DNA of 47,923 nt from an uncultured Bacilli bacterium (GTDB lineage: Bacteria; Bacillota_I; Bacilli_A; RF39; UBA660). The position numbers and the translations under genes are program-made. Below, one piece after another: positions 25,040 to 34,395 of the stretch (the first letter of the stretch is position 1; every line of letters begins with the position of its first letter). The notes under the pieces were generated by a model, which was not told where the DNA came from, did no database searches, and saw only the letters and a program-made list of their open reading frames with translations. The DNA is taken from positions 1-47,923 of the forward strand of contig CANQGB010000003.1 of assembly GCA_947600335.1 (NCBI GenBank), in the 5' to 3' direction.

Positions 25040-25068
25040 ATTATATAACCAAATTCCAAAATTTTCAA
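25040..25068 (-). promoter_or_regulatory. Predicted promoter of the MATE fusion gene
   Basis: On the minus strand TTGAAA (25068-25063), 17-base spacer, TATAAT (25045-25040). The likely transcript start is near 25033. It lies beyond the terminator of the giant gene, so the MATE gene has its own transcript. Confidence 0.65.
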
Positions 25069-25103
25069 ACAAAAATTTTTAAATTTTAGCATTAATTAAG
25101 TAA

Positions 25104-25139
25104 CAAAAAACACAAGACAACTAAATATCCTGTGTTTTT
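25104..25139 (-). terminator. Rho-independent terminator of the giant surface-protease gene
   Basis: On the minus strand AAAAACACAGGA pairs with TCTTGTGTTTTT (one G-T pair) around a 10-base loop, followed by a T-rich tail. It starts just after the stop at 25144. Confidence 0.85.
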
Positions 25140-25143
25140 AAAA

Positions 25144-28100
25144 TTATTTTAAGGTTGGATAACCATTACTTGAAACAGTATCTAAATTCCAGATAGTTTC
25201 ATCAAAATGTAATGTATCTTTGTAGAAATTTTTATCATGAACATTTTTTTCTGTTGCCACATCTAGTTTTCCTTTAGTAGCATCTGTTACTCGTGAAAAA
25301 CCAATAGCACCAGCATATTCATAACAATTTTCTAATGTATTCAAAATAGTACTTTCTACAGTTCCTGTAAATTTATAAGGAACAAAATCTTCATCATTTT
25401 TTGTATAGCCAGTCATTTTACCAAAAGCAATCGAATTTTTAATTCGTGGTGCATTATAAATATTTCCCACAAATCCCGCATTATATATGCTATCTGCTTT
25501 ATTTCGATTGTCACTAGTTTTTATAACATCAACCTTAGAAACAACATTTTCAACTAATCCACCTAATTGTAAGGCTCCAACAATGCCTCCATTTTCAGTA
25601 TTAAAGCATTCAATGGTTCCTTCAACATAAACATTTTTAATTGAGCCACCATATTTTCTACCAATAAATGTCGAAATATACACTCCCGTACCTTTTACTT
25701 TGGCATTTACTACACTAATATTTTCAAATGCAGAATTTTTATCATCAACAGCTACAACTGGTGCAACACGATGTTTACCTTCTAAAGTAATATTTTCAAA
25801 GCGCATATTTTTAAATGTCGCTCCGTTAGAATTATTAGCAAAAGCTGAAACATTTTCCCATTCTCCAGCATTAGGTTTTATATTCGTAAAATCTTTAATT
25901 CTCAAGTTAGATACACTACCTTCAAAATCATTAAATAATGTATATCCCTTTAAATTTTTAATTGTATAATTATTACCTTCTAATTTTCCCGTAAACGTTT
26001 CTATTATTATAGCATCTATACCAAATATATTAGTAAAAGTTCTACCCTCAAAATCTAAATCAGCAGTTAATTCATAATATTTATCGGGAGCATCACTAAT
26101 TTTTAAGAAATCATCCACAGTAGCTATTTCAATCTTATTTATAATATTAATATCTGAATTAGTATCTAATTTACTATTTAAAGATGGTAATTTACCACTT
26201 TCCACTTTACTTAAATTCCAAATATTGGCATCCCAACCTAAAGTATTTGTATAGAAATTATTAGTTAAACCATTTGTTCTAATAGAAGTTATTTTATCTT
26301 TGAAACTATCAACATCTGTTCTATTTAAAGTTGAAAGTCCAAATGGTTCTTCTAATTCGTAATTATTTTTAAAGTTATTAAACATGTCTTTACCACTACG
26401 GCCATCAAACTTATAAGCATGAGTACCATTTCCTAAAGAAATTGAGTTTTCGATCCGGCCAGTATTCAAAATTTGGCCAATGAAGCCACCACCCATGGCA
26501 CCTGTTGCCGTTACATCAACTTTACTTAAACAATTTTTAATAACTGTGCTACCTTCAGCCCAGCCGACAAAGCCTCCAACATCATTGTGACCTTTTATGG
26601 TACCTAAAGCATAACTATTAGTAGCAATCGAATTATCAAATTGACCGAAGAATCCTCCTACTGCATTACCTGTAGCATCAACATTTCCATTACTTGAACA
26701 TTCTTCCACTATCATTTGGGTTCCATAACCAGTTAAACCACCAGTTCTATCAGTACCACTTACATTGACAGTGTTAATATGAACATTTTTCATATAGCTT
26801 CTTGAAGCACTACCAATTAAGCCACCAGCTTGTTTCGCACTCGTTGTAATATTAATATTATTAGCTGCGACATTGGTAATTTGAGAATTACTTATAACTT
26901 TAGCTAAAGCCCCACAATCTATCTCAGCAGTTATTATACTTGCATTCTCGATATTTAAATTTGTTACACTAGCATAAGTCAATTTCGCAAACAATGGTAA
27001 TTTAATTCCAGTTATTATATGATTATTACCATCAAGTGAACCATAGAAGGCTTCTCTAATAATAGCATTTCCTTCAGTAATACTAGAAACATCAATATCA
27101 TTATCTAAAATAAATTCTCCATGTAAATTACTTTCAATTAAATTTCTAAAATCTTCAGCATTCTTAATGTGAATTTTATCGACATTAGTATTAAAAATAT
27201 CTGATTCAAAATCATTCGTAATTCTCTTAATATGACCATAAATCATTTGTCTAAATATTGCCATACTACTTGTCTTACTATTTTGAACATTATTTGCAAT
27301 ATCATTTTTAACTTTAGTTTCAATTTCTTTCATTAAAGTATCTTTATTCAAATAAGTACTATTATTTAATTTTTCTTCAATTTTCTTATATCTATCTAAT
27401 TGATATTCTTTCCAATTCTTATAGTTACTTACAGCTTTTAAAGCTTCTAAATCAGTTTTATAACCCCATCCTGCATAAGCAGAATATCCGTCATAACCAA
27501 AGTCAGCTAACATTTGATAAGCAATTAAAGTCCAATTGCCTTTTTCGACTAGTCCATTATCATTATGAACTACATACCAATTAGCACTACCTAATAAACT
27601 AGTTCCCTCTCGTGGAATAACAATCTTATTATCCCATAAGTCACTAATATTTTTTAATTTCATCTTTTTAAAGTCTTCAGCCGTTTTGGTAACCAGTTTC
27701 GTACTAATATTAGTAATTGTTTCTTTATCATTTAATTTAACATCCGTACTTGTTTCTTCAACAACTCTTGCTATTTTACTTTGTTCTTCCGGAGTTAATT
27801 TTAAGAATACTTGCGCTTCTAAATAATCTAAAGCTGCATATACATCAAACATCTTTTTATAGAAATCTTCAATTTCTTCTCTTGTATTAATTCGCTCAAA
27901 ATTAAAGTTTGTGGCAATATTAGTATCAAAATTATAATCATATGTATAATTTGGAACTATGCCATATTCGCCAGCACCTTGAGTTAAGAATCCATCTGTA
28001 AAGTATTCAGCATTAGCTCCCGCTCTTCTTCCTGTTCCATCTAGGAAAGTATTTCCATCTTGATTGTGAATAGCTTCATGCGTAAATATTGAATAGAATG

Positions 28101-31100
28101 TTAAAGCCGAATAAATCCAATAAATATCGGTACCATTAGCATAAGCCGAAGCAGCACTATGAACTGTATACTTATTTAAAACCTCAAAGAAAGCTTTATA
28201 TACTGGTTTAACATTTTCTTCATTAGACCAATTCTTATTTGAAGTTTTATCGTAGTTAATCATTGTTCGGCTAACCATATTGCCATAACCTTTTTCACTA
28301 GTTACACCAGCAATTGAATCATAAAATTTAGTTGCTTTATCAGCAAATTGTGTTAATAAAGTCATTCTTTCAGCTTTCGTAGTTTCTGCAAAAGTAGCTT
28401 TACCTAAAGCATTTAAATATTCATGTTCATCCAAGTTTCCAACCATTATACAAGTTGGAATACCTAAGATATATAAATCTTCACCATGATAAGATAAAAT
28501 TGGTAAAATCAACAAATCTCTAGCTTTTAAGTGATCCCAAACTCGATAACGTATTTCCGGATGTCTTTCCGCTTGAGCTTCATAAACAGTACCTGAATAA
28601 TTATCAACAATCCAACTAGCTGGATCATTCTTATACTTATCAATTGTTAAATTCTTTATAAAGTACTCTATAAATGGACCAACACTAAGATCATTAGTTA
28701 AAGGTTTAATATATTTATTAAAATAACTTGGTAGCTTACTTTCCTCATTTATCATTCTTTCCTTATCGCTTGCCATATCTACCATTGTCAAACTTACAGA
28801 TAATGGATTTAATTTATCACTAAAAATATTTCCATCAAAATAAACGATATCACTAATATTAATTCCACCTATTTGAATATTATAGAACCGATCATAATAA
28901 TTATAAGCATATAATAATTTTTCTAAAGTATAATTATTTTCTAAATCTTGAATAACTTTATTTTCTAATATTTCATTTAAGACTGATATACTATACTCAT
29001 CCACATTAGCTAATAATTTTAAAGCAAAACTATCAGCATTATCTTTAACATGAGCATAATTTTCAACAAAAATTCGAGATTCAGTTTCACTAGTCAAAGA
29101 TGCTATATTATTAACATAATTTAATTTTTTTATCCTATCAACTATATAACTATAAACCTTTGATTTAGTATTAATCAAATATTTGCTATACATATAATCG
29201 ATATCTAGTTCATTAATATCATATACGGCTATTCTATCCCCACTATCTTTTAAAGATACATGATAAACAGCTGTATCATCATCTTCAAATATAACTCTAA
29301 TAGTTTTTATAGTTGATTTATTGTTTTGAGCTAAAGCTACTACTTGATTTCCATTTGCATCATAAGCATATACATCTTTAATAACTTTTGTATTTAAAAT
29401 ATGATTAACATCTAAGATATTTCCATCTTCTACATAATACTTAGCATCATAGAAAGGCATTAATTTATACATATTATGATAAGCAATATTACGAGTTGCA
29501 TCATAATTAGCTAAATTTTTAATTCGTGCTAAATCTGGAATAAATATGCCATCAACTGTATTACTTTCCATTTTAGCATTATCTGTATTTTGATATGCTT
29601 TTAATGTTGGATATTGTCCAGAACTTACTTGTGATAAATCCCAAACATCTTCACTCCAACCTAAAGTTTTAGTATAGAATTCTTTGGTTTTTAATTGTTC
29701 TGGAGTAACAACTTTTATACCTTGTATATTTTCTTGAGACACCATATTTGATGTCGATAACTCATATACCTTCGTAGACTTATCACTTATTTTAGAATTT
29801 TGATAAGAACCATAAACTTTTAACCCATAACCATCAAGCTTAGCTTGAGATAAACTAATACAATTTGTTAAGGTAAGGCCTTTTGGATGTCCAACAAAGC
29901 CTCCTCGTGAACCACCTTTACCATTATAATTAGTCATAACATTGGTATAGAAATTTTCAATGATACTATTATCATAAGCTTCACCTACAACTCCACCAAC
30001 TGCATCATTATTCGCATTAAGAGTTCCAGATATAAAACCATTTTTGATCGTAGTTGTATACATCATACCAACTATGCCACCTAATCTTTTAGCGCTTCCT
30101 ACATTAACATTAGTTGCTGAGATATTCTCTAATTGGCTATTTTTTATAATTCCACCAAATAATCCTGAACCAGCATCATTTATAGTACTAAGTTGAACAT
30201 TCTTCATGTGAACATTTTTAATCGTGGCATTTGTTATATTATTAGCAAGTAAACCATTTGCATTAGCCCGAGAATCTATAATTACTAAATTCTCAATCGT
30301 AGCATCTTTTAAACTATCAAATAATGGAATAGACATATTTTTAATAGTATGACCTTGGAAATCGATTGTTCCTGTAAATTCTTGTGGAATTATCGCCTTT
30401 CCTGAAGTTATATTTTTAGCATCAAAATCCGCATTAACTTTATAAGAACCATCTGGATCTTGTTTAATAAGTTCTATTAAAGTATCAACATCTATATTAC
30501 TTGCTATATCACCATTAATACTACCAAAAGTAATTTCTAATTGATTAATTCGACTATTTCCGTTATATTGAACAACATTATCATAATCTAAAATGAATTT
30601 TAACAAACCATCTTCTATTTTATAATCTTTAATTGTTGTATAGAAATCTCTATCATCTTTTAAGTTAACTTGAACAATATACTTACTTAAATCTTGTAAA
30701 TCAGCAATATTAACATTCGAAATCTTTTCAACTTTATTACCTTTTTGCGTAAATAATGTCATACCTAAAACGTTTTTCATTTCTAAGAAACGTTCACCAA
30801 TATTCATTTCTTCACTTAAGATTAATTCATTTGTAATTTCATTTTTACCATTTTCTAAAGTATTCGTATCTAAATCATAATCAACAAATACTTTAAAAAT
30901 ATAGTATTCACTAGTTGTTTTCTTAAATGTTAAAGTATTTTCTCCAACTATAACATCATCATTAGCTACAACAACTCCTTGTTCATTTAAAACATCAATT
31001 TTACCTTTAGTAAATGAATTATCTGTATTTTCTAAATTAAACTTAGCTGTAATAGTCGAATCTTCATTTTCTGTATAACCAAAATTAGTAGCTTTTGGTT

Positions 31101-34100
31101 TATCCTTTAATACCTCGATTTGAACTTGATTATTTTCTTTAATTTCTAAATGTTTATAATTTTCTAAAACAATAGATTCAATTTTAATATCTTTTACTCC
31201 AGCTTCTTTATAACCATCAATTATAACTTTATAACGGTTATTTTCAGATTCTAAAGTATATAATTTACCATTAATTATAGCTTCAATTGGCTTAAACATA
31301 CTAATATTAGTACTAGCAAAAGATAATTCAATTTTCTCATCTTTAGCCAAATATTTTTTCGTTGTAATATCAAAAACTTTTAATTGATAATCAGATATTA
31401 ACTCGACAATTTCACTTGCTAAAACCTCACGATATTGATTTTCCTTATCCTCTTTATTGGTATCTCTATCATATTCAATTTCCATCTTTAAACTATATGG
31501 TTCAGCATTATCAACCGCGAAAGTTACACTATGAGAACCAGGTTCAATAGCTTGAGTCTTAACTGACTTATCACTATTTTTCGTAAGAATAGCTTCTCCA
31601 CTTACAAAACTATCATCATTATCAGTTAATGTATAATAAATCGTTACCGTACTATCATCTGTATTATCTTCTTGATCATCAATAGTTATAGTTGGTTTAT
31701 CTTTTAATACTTCGATTTGAACATTATTTTGGCTAGTTATTTCAACACCATCACTATAAATAAATTTTTTCGCTTTTAATTCTTTAACTCCAGCTGTTCT
31801 AGTAGCCTCTTCTAAAATTACTTGATATAAATTATCGCTTAATTTTATAGCAATACATTCTTCATTATTTACTAAGATTCTAGCAATATCTTCTGATTTA
31901 TTAGTATTTACTCTATAAGTAAGAGCTACTTTTTCACCTTTATTAAAATATACTTTTTCCGTTTTAACCTCTTCAATATCTAAACGTGTTTGTGCAGTAA
32001 CCTCTTTAGTAACAACTAATTCTTCACCACCAACTGCATCCTCAAGACAACTGTAAGAAGCAATTACTTTAACATAATATTTCTCAGTAACTTCTGTTGG
32101 TAAATCCCTATTAAATTGTTTATTTTCAATCTCTTCTTCAGTAAATACGTATCTCGTAATTTCCTCATTATTAGCATTAAATAAAATTACATTAACCCCT
32201 AAAATAGTTTTATCATAGTCGGTTATATCAAATTGAACATTCAATAAATTATTAACAATATCCTCATTTGTTTTAATTTCTGAAATAATTGGTGCTCTTT
32301 TGATTATTGTTAATTTAAGAACATTATCATTATCTATTTTAAAACTTTTACCATTGTCTAATATAATTTCTTCTAATTTAAATTCATTTTCGCCTAAATT
32401 TTCAATTCCTTCTTTTACAGTAATTTCATAATGATCTTGAACCTTTTGAATATCATCATATCTATGACCATTTATTATTACAGCACTTGGTTCATGACTT
32501 GTACTATTAGAACTTACAAAGCCAAGTTGGAAAGCAGCATTTTTTTCAATTGCCATTAATTCTTTACCATTTTGATATGCTTTAAAGCTTCCTACTTTAA
32601 ATTGATAATCAATATTAAATTGTAAATCTTTTGTAACTGTTAAAGCCCCCGTATATTTATCTTTATCAGAAAAATCAGCATTTGTTAAATCGTATTCAAC
32701 CACAATATTTGCTTCATACTTTTCACCATCTACCGCTGGAACAGTTACTTTATTTTGACCATTAGTAATATTTTGAACAACTATTTCTTTATCATTTGAA
32801 TCAGTAATTACAATCCTAGCTTTCGTAATACTAGCATCCTTATCATTTAAATCAAAAGTAATATCTAATTCTTCATTTAAGAAATTTTCTCCTACTGACC
32901 AATTCTTAATTTCTGGAATTTCTTTTAATACATCGATATTAACATCTTTAGCTGTTTTAATTACTTTTTCATTATTTAAAATAACTTTTTCAATATTAAT
33001 ATTTTGAATGCCAGCTCTATCACTTGCTTTTAAAACTACTTGATATGTCCCATCGCTTAAAGTCTCAACTTTATAAGTAGTTCCATTAATAACAACATTT
33101 TCTATTGTAGCCCCATAACTAACATCAGCTGCAAATTTCAAAATAACTTCCGCATTTTTTTCATAAGAATAATTATCTAAACTAACATTAGTAAATGTTA
33201 TTTCATAGTCTAAAGTTTTTTCTAATTTTTGCACTAATAAAGTTAAATCGGTAATGGTTATTTTATTATCACCATTCATATCAGCATTTTCTATGTAAGC
33301 TTTATCAATATTTTCAGAATTAATTAAATAAAGTTCTAAAAGCTCAGCATCAGCATAGTTTACCTCATAATCACCATTTAACTCACCAAGTAATGAATAA
33401 TTGACTGCTAAAGCAACCACCGTTCCAACAAATTGTAGAGAAACTAAGCCAATAGTTGTAAAGAATAAGAAACTATGAAGATTAGTCTTATTATTTTTAT
33501 TTTTATTTTTCTTTTTTATAAACCAATAAGCTAAAACTCCTATTTCAAGGGCAATAACACTTATCACTATTACATAACGTATTTCATTCTTTTTACTTAC
33601 TGCTTTTATATCTTCTATTTCAGTTTTTTCATTTTTATTTGTATTTCTATCATTAGTTGTTGAACTATCCCCACTATTAACATTATTTTCAGTTTTGTTA
33701 TCTTTGTTATCAGTATTATTAGTATTATCATCTGTTCCAATTGTTGGAATAGTTTCTTGAACCTTTATGGCTGAGATAACGGCCTTTTCATTAAAAACAT
33801 TTAAATCTGCTTTACCTTCTGATACCGCTACATCGGCAAAAGTTACTTCCGTATCTTGGGGTAAAATATTATCCCTAACTTTTAAACGAATTTGAACAAT
33901 TTCACTTGGATCTTTAACTCCAACCCGATTAATAGCCACTAATTCTTGGGTATTCGGATTATATTTTAAAGATTCCCACCCATTTAAAGAAATAAAATCA
34001 CTTTGATATACTTTTTCAAAAATGTTTTCATCATAGACCAAAGTAGCTTTATATGCATTAATACCCTTTTCAACATCATTAAAAGTATGCATTTTAAAGG

Positions 34101-34239
34101 TAATTAAAATTTCTTCACCACTTTTAACTTCATAAGAGTTACTAACTGCACTTGCCTTTATTTCAGTTTTGGCCTCGGCTTGTATAAAAGGAACCAAAAC
34201 CCCTAATATTATAAATAGTTTAATTATTGACTTCTTCAT
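25144..34239 (-). CDS. Giant membrane-anchored surface metalloprotease, M26 (IgA1 protease/Zmp) family, with cohesin- and dockerin-like domains
   Basis: This is a 3031-residue protein. In order: signal peptide (1-23); cohesin-like beta-domain (about 25-160); Asn/Asp/Thr linker (160-215); membrane span (221-241), short basic loop KKKNKNKNNK, second span (255-282); dockerin-like pair of Ca2+ loops (about 284-342, LNGDYEVNYADAELLELYL and DMNGDNKITITDLTLLV); four beta-repeats of about 200 residues (345-1150); a GLUG/M26_N beta-helix segment (about 1260-1550); protease domain with HEAIH (2054-2058) and a glutamate 20 residues later in GANAEYFTDG; then two further GLUG beta-helix segments to the end, without an LPXTG. 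The three beta-helix segments each close with W-x-L-S/D-x-V-x-S-G/N-x-x-P-T/S-L. The topology (outside, in, outside) makes the two-span hairpin the anchor. GGGGGA precedes the ATG. Substrate unknown; host glycoprotein or immunoglobulin is inference from the family. Confidence 0.88.
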   Translation of the reverse strand: MKKSIIKLFIILGVLVPFIQAEAKTEIKASAVSNSYEVKSGEEILITFKMHTFNDVEKGINAYKATLVYDENIFEKVYQSDFISLNGWESLKYNPNTQELVAINRVGVKDPSEIVQIRLKVRDNILPQDTEVTFADVAVSEGKADLNVFNEKAVISAIKVQETIPTIGTDDNTNNTDNKDNKTENNVNSGDSSTTNDRNTNKNEKTEIEDIKAVSKKNEIRYVIVISVIALEIGVLAYWFIKKKNKNKNNKTNLHSFLFFTTIGLVSLQFVGTVVALAVNYSLLGELNGDYEVNYADAELLELYLINSENIDKAYIENADMNGDNKITITDLTLLVQKLEKTLDYEITFTNVSLDNYSYEKNAEVILKFAADVSYGATIENVVINGTTYKVETLSDGTYQVVLKASDRAGIQNINIEKVILNNEKVIKTAKDVNIDVLKEIPEIKNWSVGENFLNEELDITFDLNDKDASITKARIVITDSNDKEIVVQNITNGQNKVTVPAVDGEKYEANIVVEYDLTNADFSDKDKYTGALTVTKDLQFNIDYQFKVGSFKAYQNGKELMAIEKNAAFQLGFVSSNSTSHEPSAVIINGHRYDDIQKVQDHYEITVKEGIENLGENEFKLEEIILDNGKSFKIDNDNVLKLTIIKRAPIISEIKTNEDIVNNLLNVQFDITDYDKTILGVNVILFNANNEEITRYVFTEEEIENKQFNRDLPTEVTEKYYVKVIASYSCLEDAVGGEELVVTKEVTAQTRLDIEEVKTEKVYFNKGEKVALTYRVNTNKSEDIARILVNNEECIAIKLSDNLYQVILEEATRTAGVKELKAKKFIYSDGVEITSQNNVQIEVLKDKPTITIDDQEDNTDDSTVTIYYTLTDNDDSFVSGEAILTKNSDKSVKTQAIEPGSHSVTFAVDNAEPYSLKMEIEYDRDTNKEDKENQYREVLASEIVELISDYQLKVFDITTKKYLAKDEKIELSFASTNISMFKPIEAIINGKLYTLESENNRYKVIIDGYKEAGVKDIKIESIVLENYKHLEIKENNQVQIEVLKDKPKATNFGYTENEDSTITAKFNLENTDNSFTKGKIDVLNEQGVVVANDDVIVGENTLTFKKTTSEYYIFKVFVDYDLDTNTLENGKNEITNELILSEEMNIGERFLEMKNVLGMTLFTQKGNKVEKISNVNIADLQDLSKYIVQVNLKDDRDFYTTIKDYKIEDGLLKFILDYDNVVQYNGNSRINQLEITFGSINGDIASNIDVDTLIELIKQDPDGSYKVNADFDAKNITSGKAIIPQEFTGTIDFQGHTIKNMSIPLFDSLKDATIENLVIIDSRANANGLLANNITNATIKNVHMKNVQLSTINDAGSGLFGGIIKNSQLENISATNVNVGSAKRLGGIVGMMYTTTIKNGFISGTLNANNDAVGGVVGEAYDNSIIENFYTNVMTNYNGKGGSRGGFVGHPKGLTLTNCISLSQAKLDGYGLKVYGSYQNSKISDKSTKVYELSTSNMVSQENIQGIKVVTPEQLKTKEFYTKTLGWSEDVWDLSQVSSGQYPTLKAYQNTDNAKMESNTVDGIFIPDLARIKNLANYDATRNIAYHNMYKLMPFYDAKYYVEDGNILDVNHILNTKVIKDVYAYDANGNQVVALAQNNKSTIKTIRVIFEDDDTAVYHVSLKDSGDRIAVYDINELDIDYMYSKYLINTKSKVYSYIVDRIKKLNYVNNIASLTSETESRIFVENYAHVKDNADSFALKLLANVDEYSISVLNEILENKVIQDLENNYTLEKLLYAYNYYDRFYNIQIGGINISDIVYFDGNIFSDKLNPLSVSLTMVDMASDKERMINEESKLPSYFNKYIKPLTNDLSVGPFIEYFIKNLTIDKYKNDPASWIVDNYSGTVYEAQAERHPEIRYRVWDHLKARDLLILPILSYHGEDLYILGIPTCIMVGNLDEHEYLNALGKATFAETTKAERMTLLTQFADKATKFYDSIAGVTSEKGYGNMVSRTMINYDKTSNKNWSNEENVKPVYKAFFEVLNKYTVHSAASAYANGTDIYWIYSALTFYSIFTHEAIHNQDGNTFLDGTGRRAGANAEYFTDGFLTQGAGEYGIVPNYTYDYNFDTNIATNFNFERINTREEIEDFYKKMFDVYAALDYLEAQVFLKLTPEEQSKIARVVEETSTDVKLNDKETITNISTKLVTKTAEDFKKMKLKNISDLWDNKIVIPREGTSLLGSANWYVVHNDNGLVEKGNWTLIAYQMLADFGYDGYSAYAGWGYKTDLEALKAVSNYKNWKEYQLDRYKKIEEKLNNSTYLNKDTLMKEIETKVKNDIANNVQNSKTSSMAIFRQMIYGHIKRITNDFESDIFNTNVDKIHIKNAEDFRNLIESNLHGEFILDNDIDVSSITEGNAIIREAFYGSLDGNNHIITGIKLPLFAKLTYASVTNLNIENASIITAEIDCGALAKVISNSQITNVAANNINITTSAKQAGGLIGSASRSYMKNVHINTVNVSGTDRTGGLTGYGTQMIVEECSSNGNVDATGNAVGGFFGQFDNSIATNSYALGTIKGHNDVGGFVGWAEGSTVIKNCLSKVDVTATGAMGGGFIGQILNTGRIENSISLGNGTHAYKFDGRSGKDMFNNFKNNYELEEPFGLSTLNRTDVDSFKDKITSIRTNGLTNNFYTNTLGWDANIWNLSKVESGKLPSLNSKLDTNSDINIINKIEIATVDDFLKISDAPDKYYELTADLDFEGRTFTNIFGIDAIIIETFTGKLEGNNYTIKNLKGYTLFNDFEGSVSNLRIKDFTNIKPNAGEWENVSAFANNSNGATFKNMRFENITLEGKHRVAPVVAVDDKNSAFENISVVNAKVKGTGVYISTFIGRKYGGSIKNVYVEGTIECFNTENGGIVGALQLGGLVENVVSKVDVIKTSDNRNKADSIYNAGFVGNIYNAPRIKNSIAFGKMTGYTKNDEDFVPYKFTGTVESTILNTLENCYEYAGAIGFSRVTDATKGKLDVATEKNVHDKNFYKDTLHFDETIWNLDTVSSNGYPTLK
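30790..33207 (-). repeat. Four tandem repeats of about 200 codons in the giant protease gene
   Basis: Units begin near residues 345, 545, 752 and 951. Each has a first half with a (E/K)K-x-(A/E)-x-(I/V)-x-L-x-F strand, an INGxxY strand and a V-x-I-E-V-L-K-(D/E)-x-P closing strand. The second half carries LNVQFDITD-like and KxRVVI-like strands. They probably act as an extended stalk holding the protease domain away from the membrane. Confidence 0.65.
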
Positions 34240-34282
34240 AACTATCCCCCTAATTTACTGCATTAAAATTTAATTTGTAACT

Positions 34283-34310
34283 ATTCTACCATAAAATTAC
34301 GAATTTACAA
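34283..34310 (-). promoter_or_regulatory. Predicted promoter of the giant protease gene
   Basis: On the minus strand TTGTAA (34310-34305), 16-base spacer, TAGAAT (34288-34283) with TG one base before (TGGTAGAAT). The expected leader is about 37 bases. Confidence 0.5.
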
Positions 34311-34395
34311 GCATTTTATTTCTTAAACGTTACTCCTTAATTATACCAATAACTTAAATATTTTAATACATTTATAAATCATTTTACATTCAATT

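Noticed and set aside
24960..25068. Purine, guanidine or preQ1 riboswitch upstream of the MATE fusion gene
   Set aside because: The leader is too short and none of the conserved core bases of these classes is present. Only a hairpin terminator and a possible leader peptide can be supported.
25144..34239. LPXTG or NPQT wall-sorting signal in the giant protease
   Set aside because: The C-terminus ends in a beta-helix closing motif with no hydrophobic tail. NPNTQ near residue 94 is inside the cohesin-like domain and not followed by a membrane span.
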